Below, piece after piece: positions 59,697 to 64,000 of a stretch of 64,000 nt of DNA. The notes below the pieces were generated by a model. That model saw nothing but the letters and a program-made list of their open reading frames with translations, ran no database searches and was not told the origin of the DNA. Origin of the DNA: a virus; the IMG/VR virus record IMGVR_UViG_3300043395_002432, positions 62,001 to 126,000 of that record, one strand, 5' to 3'. A program made the translations under genes and the position numbers. How positions within the stretch are numbered: position 1 is the stretch's first letter; every line of letters starts with the position of its first letter.

Positions 59697-59725
59697 CGAT
59701 AACACCCACGTTACAGAAGTGACAA
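59697..59725 (-). promoter_or_regulatory. Sigma70-like promoter
   Basis: TTGTCA, 17 bases, TTATCG on the minus strand, 18 bases before ATG 59679. It directly follows the hairpin at 59726-59745. Confidence 0.65.
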
Positions 59726-59745
59726 GGGACACCACTTGGTGTCCC
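59726..59745 (-). terminator. Hairpin built from the CACCAAG word
   Basis: GGGACACCAAGTGGTGTCCC forms an 8-bp stem with an AAGT loop, 21 bases after the stop at 59766. There is no long T-tract. Confidence 0.6.
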
Positions 59746-59748
59746 CGT

Positions 59749-59762
59749 CGAAGTCGAATTCG
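59749..59762. repeat. TTCGAA-type palindrome after a stop codon
   Basis: CGAAGTCGAATTCG ends four bases before the stop of the gene at 59766. Confidence 0.85.
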
Positions 59763-59765
59763 TCC

Positions 59766-60500
59766 TCAGTCCCTCAGACCGCCCACCAAGCTCCCCATCT
59801 CCAGAGAGATCCCGAGCTTTGCAAGAAGCCCATGAGCCTTGTCGAGCCGCGTCTCCGCCTCAACAAATTGGATACGGACGTCGTCCAGAGACGTGGCGAA
59901 CCGCGAGACCTCTTGGCGAACCGCCTTGACCCCGTTGGTGAAATTCGCCTCCTCCTCTGTCGCCAGCTTGACAGCCGCATCCGGCTTGCCATTGGCCAGA
60001 CTGTACAGCCTCGGCACGAAATTGAGGGGCTTTACCGTGATGCGTTGCCCGAGCTTCTTCTCGCAGAGGATCTCCAGCCGCGTGTGGGCATCCATGAAGG
60101 CGAGCAGGGTCTTGCGGCTGTCCGCCATGAATTTCTCCGTGTAAGAGGCCGCATCCTTCAATGCGGGGAGGATTCGCTGAACCTCTCGAGCCGCAGCCGA
60201 GAATTGCTCCCGAGCCTCGTTCAACGCCTCGATCTCTTTCGCCAGAACCTCGCTCGCCGCAGGAGAGGAGGATTCCTCGACCCGCCCCTCCACGACCCCC
60301 TCGATCCGCTTCACCGAGTACTTCACGCCGGGGACGTTCTTCTTGGCCCAGGCATGCGCCTCGGCCTCGGTGGCGTAAGCCCCACGCGTCAGCGTCTTGG
60401 TGGCGTGCTGCCACTCCGTCTTGCCGGGAGGGAGAACCACCGTGAAGTAGGCTTCCCCCTCCAGGGCGGTTTCTGCGATCAGTTGTGCGAGCGTCTTCAT
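59766..60500 (-). CDS. Probable internal head protein with a T4-type capsid-targeting tag
   Basis: 244 residues from ATG 60500 behind AAGGAG. The N-terminus MKTLAQLIAE-T closely resembles the T4 internal-protein targeting sequence (MKTYQEFIAE-A), with the I-A-E cleavage site at the same position. After it come a small alpha/beta domain (YFTVVLPPGKTEWQ, AEAHAWAKKNVPG) and long coiled helices. Internal proteins are cut by the prohead protease and injected. Family otherwise unrecognised. Confidence 0.68.
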   Translation of the reverse strand: MKTLAQLIAETALEGEAYFTVVLPPGKTEWQHATKTLTRGAYATEAEAHAWAKKNVPGVKYSVKRIEGVVEGRVEESSSPAASEVLAKEIEALNEAREQFSAAAREVQRILPALKDAASYTEKFMADSRKTLLAFMDAHTRLEILCEKKLGQRITVKPLNFVPRLYSLANGKPDAAVKLATEEEANFTNGVKAVRQEVSRFATSLDDVRIQFVEAETRLDKAHGLLAKLGISLEMGSLVGGLRD

Positions 60501-60509
60501 GTTGTCTCC

Positions 60510-61052
60510 TTAGGAATCCTTCAGCCTTGCGAGCAAACCGTTCAACACCTCAAGGTGCGCCACGACCTTCGAGAAGGGAACCCGGATTTCCACCAGCCTG
60601 CGCGAGAGCGAGTCCAGCGGCTTCGTCAGCAGCTTCGTTACCGTACCGACACGCTCCGCATCCCCAAGAGCTTCCGAGACCTTCTCGACGTCCGCCCCCT
60701 GAAGGAGTAACTCCATCGCCCGGACGAGATGCTCGAAGGGCTTGGTCGAGATCTCCACCCCATAGGGCTTGCACGCCATGATCGCCTCGTCACGGACGTC
60801 CAGAAACGCCTGGATCGTACTCTTCGCGTTGCGAGCGAAGGCAGGATTCCGAGTCGAAGGCGCAGTCCGAATTTCCAAGATCAGATCGCGGAGCGTCTTC
60901 GACTTGGCCCACGCCTCCTCGTAGAGGCTCTCAAACAGCTTGACCTCCCCCTCCAAGAACGCACTCGCATCCTCGATCTTCTTAGGGCTTAGCGGGGTCA
61001 ACAGATCGTCAAGGGGCGTCGACTCCACCAAGACTTGCGCGAGCTTCTTCAT
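60510..61052 (-). CDS. Probable internal head protein, helical
   Basis: 180 residues from ATG 61052 behind GAGGAGAA. MKKLAQVLVE-S parallels the tag of the next gene downstream (MKTLAQLIAE). The remainder is an all-helical charged bundle, with C-terminal similarity in layout to that same gene (AHLEVLNGLLARL versus KAHGLLAKLG), so the two are likely paralogues. Confidence 0.65.
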   Translation of the reverse strand: MKKLAQVLVESTPLDDLLTPLSPKKIEDASAFLEGEVKLFESLYEEAWAKSKTLRDLILEIRTAPSTRNPAFARNAKSTIQAFLDVRDEAIMACKPYGVEISTKPFEHLVRAMELLLQGADVEKVSEALGDAERVGTVTKLLTKPLDSLSRRLVEIRVPFSKVVAHLEVLNGLLARLKDS

Positions 61053-61073
61053 GTCGGGTTCTCCTCGGGTGGA

Positions 61074-61100
61074 ACTCAAAGCGATACTCTCGCTTTGAGT
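61074..61100. terminator. Perfect 11-bp inverted repeat
   Basis: ACTCAAAGCGA and TCGCTTTGAGT arms with a five-base loop lie between two genes. There is no T-tract on either side. Confidence 0.6.
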
Positions 61101-61384
61101 CAAGCGTATCTGCTCTCGGGCCAAATGTCATTGGTGCTGACCTTGACATCCTCACCCGTCACCGTGGCAAGGACACCACCCCTCCGAAGAAGGGAAGCGA
61201 TCCGCTTCGCGTCCGCATTCGAATTCGTTTGCAAGACGACCTCCCCAGGGGCGTCCACCCAGGTGAACCTGATCCCCGAGACCTCGATCTCAGCACCAAA
61301 TCTGCCGAACTCGAACCCGAGGACGGCACCAATGGCCTTGTAGGCGTCAGCGGGCGTATGCAAGACCTTCAGCAGTGCGCGCAT
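61100..61384 (-). CDS. Small unknown protein
   Basis: 94 residues: MRALLKVLHTPADAYKAIG start, strands (AEIEVSGIRFTWVDAP), then ADAKRIASLLRRGG and a final strand. A palindrome copy encodes QTNSNAD. GGGAGG precedes the ATG. The basic-hydrophobic start resembles the neighbouring tags but has no L-x-E. Confidence 0.6.
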   Translation of the reverse strand: MRALLKVLHTPADAYKAIGAVLGFEFGRFGAEIEVSGIRFTWVDAPGEVVLQTNSNADAKRIASLLRRGGVLATVTGEDVKVSTNDIWPESRYA

Positions 61385-61410
61385 TCGAATCCTCCCATAA
61401 CGATGTCGAA

Positions 61411-62169
61411 TTAAAGAGGAGTCACGTCCACGTGACCCTTCTCACCAACGCTAACCTCGAATTTACCACGACCGAATTTGGCATCGATGGCACCCTGCAC
61501 CTCCTTGGTGATCGGATTGACGTAGTCCGCACGCCAGCCATCCTCGTCCCAATCGCCGCCATCTTGGCCCTTCTCCCAAAAGTGATCGAGCCGCTTGCGC
61601 CATTCGTATGCGATCCGCCAATTCCCCCATTCGGCGTCCCAACGCACCTCTTCCACTCGCCCCCCGGTCTTGGTGGTCAAGCCTCGAAGGAATGGGGCAA
61701 CCGAAGCAGGCTCCTTCCCCTCATGGATCTCATCTTCCTCTACGACCTTGAGGGCGCGCAGGACGGAGGGGCGCAGGATCTTGAGCGCTGCCGAGACCTC
61801 CTCCGCTGCGAGCTTCTCAGCCGACGCTGTGGGAATTCCCTTGCGCTTGAGCTTCGTCACCTCCAAGAGGGTCGACCGCAGGCGCACCAAGAAGGCAAAT
61901 TCCCTCCGCACGTCAGGAAACTCCGAGACGAGCGATCCCGCGACCTTCGGCAAGCTCCCCATGCCAGAGAATTCCCACTCACCCTGGAGCTTCAGGAGCG
62001 CGTCACCAAGATCCGTGATCGCAATGGCCGCTTCCGAGTGACGAACGCCACTCCTCAACGCCCGCTCCGCTTCCGAAAGCAGATCCAGAATCCTCCTCGA
62101 CATCTTCCGCAGAGAAGCCGAAGAAGAGCCGTACCCCTGCTCATTCAGTGCCGCTACGAGACCACGCAT
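61411..62169 (-). CDS. Probable internal head protein, shares a C-terminal domain with the next gene
   Basis: 252 residues. MRGLVAALNE-Q is a tag-like start (L-N-E). A helical middle is followed by a C-terminal domain of about 95 residues: FLRGLTTKTGGRVEEVRW, RKRLDHFW, GDWDEDGWRADYVNP and a closing strand GHVDV. The same domain closes the gene at 62180-63298. AAGGAGG precedes the ATG. Function unknown. Confidence 0.62.
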   Translation of the reverse strand: MRGLVAALNEQGYGSSSASLRKMSRRILDLLSEAERALRSGVRHSEAAIAITDLGDALLKLQGEWEFSGMGSLPKVAGSLVSEFPDVRREFAFLVRLRSTLLEVTKLKRKGIPTASAEKLAAEEVSAALKILRPSVLRALKVVEEDEIHEGKEPASVAPFLRGLTTKTGGRVEEVRWDAEWGNWRIAYEWRKRLDHFWEKGQDGGDWDEDGWRADYVNPITKEVQGAIDAKFGRGKFEVSVGEKGHVDVTPL

Positions 62170-62179
62170 GTCACCCTCC

Positions 62180-63298
62180 TTAGCTCAAAAGGGCCGCGAG
62201 AGACTTCACCCGCGACTCCACGATCTTCTGTAAACCCTTGTTGGTGCGGTAGACCCCGACGTAGCCCTTGTCGTCGATCTCGACATCGAACAAGTCAGCA
62301 CCAAACTCACCCTCGAGGCGAGCAACGATCTCGTCCCGAAGGGGAGAGGCGTAGTCCTCATCCCACCCCTCAGAGTCCCACCCATCTTCGTCGTCTTCGC
62401 TCGAACCGTAGTGATCCAGACGCTCCCGATTCTCTGGCTCCGCAAGCCATTCAGCACCAGTCCATTCTGGACGCTTGAGTCGACCTGCCGTCTTGGTGCG
62501 AAGGCCCGAGAGGAATCGAGTGACCTCGTCCACGCTGAAGTTCCCGGCAGCCTTCTTCTCCGCCTCCGCCTTCTCGGCAGCAGCCTTCTCGGCCCTGATC
62601 CGCTCCTCGCGCTCCCTTGCCGCCGCCATATCTTTGTCGTAGGAGGACAAGCGCCGCGTGAGTTCGGCTGCCTTCGCCTTGATGTCGTCTGAACTTAATC
62701 CGGCGACGAACCTGCGTTTACGGTCGTAGACCTTGAGTAGCCCTTCCTCTTCGACGGAAAGATCGTCTCCATTAATGGAGCTGTCCACGTCACGAAATTT
62801 CAGGAGGCTTTCTACACCAAGCCTCGCTGTGACCAAGTTGGTGTCTCCCGTCCCCAGATCGCTTCCACTCGATAAACGCCCAGAATTAAGCAATGTCAAG
62901 GATGCTGTCTTGATCCCGACTTTCTTCTGTGTCTTGGTGATGTGCTTCGCTAAGTCAGGGATACGAGCAGTCCTCCTTCCGTTCGAGAGCTTGCCTGCAT
63001 CGAGCAGCGCGCATATCACCTCAAAGTCGGCATCAATGGCGAAGATGTTGGATTTATCCAACCCCTTGGTGACGAGCTTGTAGCAGTCCGTCAAGAAGCC
63101 CGACTTTGGACGCAACTCCACGTCCCTCTTCTCGAGGCTCGCATCCCGCAGAGTCTTCAAGCGCAGCATTTCCTTGAAGCCCACCTTCTGCGCCCAAGCC
63201 GAGGTATCGAAGTATGCAACCGCCAGAGCTTGCTTCTCGTAAGCACGACGCTGGGCATCCGATAACTTGGCTTCCAGTAGTTCACCGATGGTCCTCAT
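62180..63298 (-). CDS. Probable internal head protein, paralogue by C-terminal domain
   Basis: 372 residues from ATG 63298 behind AGAGGGAGAG. MRTIGELLEA-K matches the tag with an L-L-E|A site. The centre is alpha/beta (SNIFAIDADFEVICALLDAG), followed by an Ala/Glu coil and the shared domain: FLSGLRTKTAGRLKRPEW, RERLDHYG, EDGWDSEGWDEDY. Possibly an injected enzyme or DNA-binding protein. Confidence 0.62.
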   Translation of the reverse strand: MRTIGELLEAKLSDAQRRAYEKQALAVAYFDTSAWAQKVGFKEMLRLKTLRDASLEKRDVELRPKSGFLTDCYKLVTKGLDKSNIFAIDADFEVICALLDAGKLSNGRRTARIPDLAKHITKTQKKVGIKTASLTLLNSGRLSSGSDLGTGDTNLVTARLGVESLLKFRDVDSSINGDDLSVEEEGLLKVYDRKRRFVAGLSSDDIKAKAAELTRRLSSYDKDMAAAREREERIRAEKAAAEKAEAEKKAAGNFSVDEVTRFLSGLRTKTAGRLKRPEWTGAEWLAEPENRERLDHYGSSEDDEDGWDSEGWDEDYASPLRDEIVARLEGEFGADLFDVEIDDKGYVGVYRTNKGLQKIVESRVKSLAALLS

Positions 63299-63345
63299 GG
63301 CTCTCTCCCTCTTGGTGGCTTTAGTCGAGGATGTCGGCGCGGGCA

Positions 63346-63361
63346 ACGAATTCGAATTCGT
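63346..63361. repeat. TTCGAA-core palindrome after a stop codon
   Basis: ACGAATTCGAATTCGT is a perfect 16-bp palindrome touching the stop at 63361. Confidence 0.9.
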
Positions 63362-63831
63362 CAAACGAGATCAGCGTAGAGAGCTTCTCGCTGCTCTTTG
63401 GTGCCGTACATGTGGACGAACTCGTCAATGGTCAGATCTGACCTACGTCCGAGACCCTCGACCCGCATGCGGTACGTCATGGGGTCGATCTTCCTTGCCT
63501 TCGGGCAGCGAATGACCATGTCGACCGCCGTAGCGATCTGCGCCTCTGTTGGATTCCGACCGAAGCGAATGTTGTAGGCGTTGGTGACACGCGCCCACCC
63601 CTGAAGGTAGAGGAAGGCATCTGCTGGCCCTCCATGCTTGCGGTACGCCTCTCCGTCCGCATGCTTCCCGCGTAGGTACCGCTCGGCCCACTCGTTATGC
63701 ACCTCCCCACCAAGAGAGACCCACTCCCCAGACGGCTTGAGCCAAGCCGCCGAGGTGTAGTGAGGCGTGCAAGCATGAGCGATCTCCCACTCCGCGAAGG
63801 CTTCGCTCAAGACTTGGTGCAAGAGGCGCAT
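63361..63831 (-). CDS. Uncharacterised protein with a tag-like N-terminus
   Basis: 156 residues. MRLLHQVLSE-A resembles the 2H phosphoesterase start (MRLLRELLEA) and fits an L-S-E|A site. The rest has a His/Trp-rich middle (HNEWAERYLRGKHADGEAY) with a GWARVTNAYNIRFG segment, then helices. No family recognised. Start is close behind the preceding stop, with a weak ribosome site. Confidence 0.6.
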   Translation of the reverse strand: MRLLHQVLSEAFAEWEIAHACTPHYTSAAWLKPSGEWVSLGGEVHNEWAERYLRGKHADGEAYRKHGGPADAFLYLQGWARVTNAYNIRFGRNPTEAQIATAVDMVIRCPKARKIDPMTYRMRVEGLGRRSDLTIDEFVHMYGTKEQREALYADLV

Positions 63832-63835
63832 GGGA

Positions 63836-64000
63836 TCAGTGGGTACGGACTTCGTACTTGCCGATCTTGAGGTAGACGCTCAGGCTCAGCCCCTTGATCT
63901 GCTCGTCCATGTAAATCACATACCCATCGGGCCGAGGATCAACAGACGAGATCGTGACGTCCATCTCGTCCTTCGCGCCATACCCGAGCTTGCTCTTGAG
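63836..64000 (-). CDS. C-terminal end of an unknown protein (runs off the right edge)
   Basis: The last 54 codons of a minus-strand frame ending in TGA 63838-63836. The visible part is strand-rich (EMDVTISSVDPRPDGYVIYMD, closing LKIGKYEVRTH). Its stop lies five bases before the next start, as expected for the same operon. Confidence 0.6.
   Translation of the reverse strand, partial: LKSKLGYGAKDEMDVTISSVDPRPDGYVIYMDEQIKGLSLSVYLKIGKYEVRTH

Noticed and set aside
1250-63361. Reading all TTCGAA palindromes as intrinsic terminators
   Set aside because: Only a few have GC-rich stem extensions and T-tracts, and more than a third lie inside genes, some near the 5' end.
213-63515. Many long plus-strand open frames, for example 3469-5124, 14178-15878 and 16397-18184
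   Set aside because: They lie opposite clearly recognised minus-strand genes (sheath, protease-scaffold, prohead core), are Arg/Pro/His-rich as antisense frames of GC-rich genes are, lack ribosome sites and match no family.
1-64000. tRNA genes, IS elements, prophage attachment sites, CRISPR arrays
   Set aside because: I looked for CCA-type acceptor/T-arm patterns, transposase motifs, flanking repeats and regularly spaced repeats and found none. The dispersed palindromes and words are irregularly spaced and not a CRISPR array.

Overview
The window is one compact, GC-rich (I estimate about 60%) stretch of a T4-related myovirus genome. Every gene I can support is on the minus strand, so transcription runs from high to low coordinates. 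T4-type landmarks are the large terminase, gp20-like portal, gp21-like prohead protease, gp23-like capsid, gp18-like sheath, gp19-like tube, UvsX-like recombinase, UvsW-like helicase and gp32-like single-strand binding protein. The host cannot be named. The B12-dependent class II ribonucleotide reductase suggests a host with cobalamin. No tRNA, rRNA, IS element or CRISPR array was seen.

Layout, right to left (the direction of transcription). (1) 64.0-58.3 kb: proteins whose N-termini look like T4 capsid-targeting tags (M-K/R, hydrophobic, L-x-E), probably internal head proteins injected with the DNA. (2) 58.2-51.7 kb: an MBL-fold nuclease, a CHC2-zinc plus AEP-like second primase, and a class II RNR interrupted by an intein exactly at a catalytic-region cysteine. 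(3) 51.7-42.4 kb: about twenty small overlapping unknown genes, several probably distant paralogues, expressed from distinctive promoters with a doubled TTGAC box. (4) 42.3-30.5 kb: DNA metabolism: an MT-A70 adenine methylase, primase, SSB, UvsW-like helicase, UvsX-like recombinase, PD-(D/E)XK nuclease and RuvC-like resolvase. (5) 30.4-0 kb: virion genes: fibre-like proteins, terminase, a beta-class DNA methyltransferase, ParB-like protein, portal, prohead core genes, fused protease-scaffold, capsid, neck and completion genes, sheath, two tube paralogues and a 2H phosphoesterase.

Three sequence-wide signals are not explained by the genes. First, the asymmetric word CACCAAG/CTTGGTG is far over-represented: its 6-base core occurs about four times per kb, roughly tenfold above composition, except in a few probably recent genes. 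Second, about 40 copies of a 14-18 bp palindrome with a TTCGAA core lie directly after stop codons and also inside genes. Third, six copies of a 62-bp bipartite element with an invariant 25-bp gap lie upstream of the sheath gene, in the only long non-coding region (34.8-35.45 kb) and upstream of the second primase.

The proposed picture: a large T4-like phage whose prohead protease matures the capsid and also cuts targeting tags from a set of co-packaged proteins, possibly including a 2H phosphoesterase of the anti-CBASS type, and whose genome carries dense recognition words for one or more unidentified DNA-binding or DNA-processing factors.
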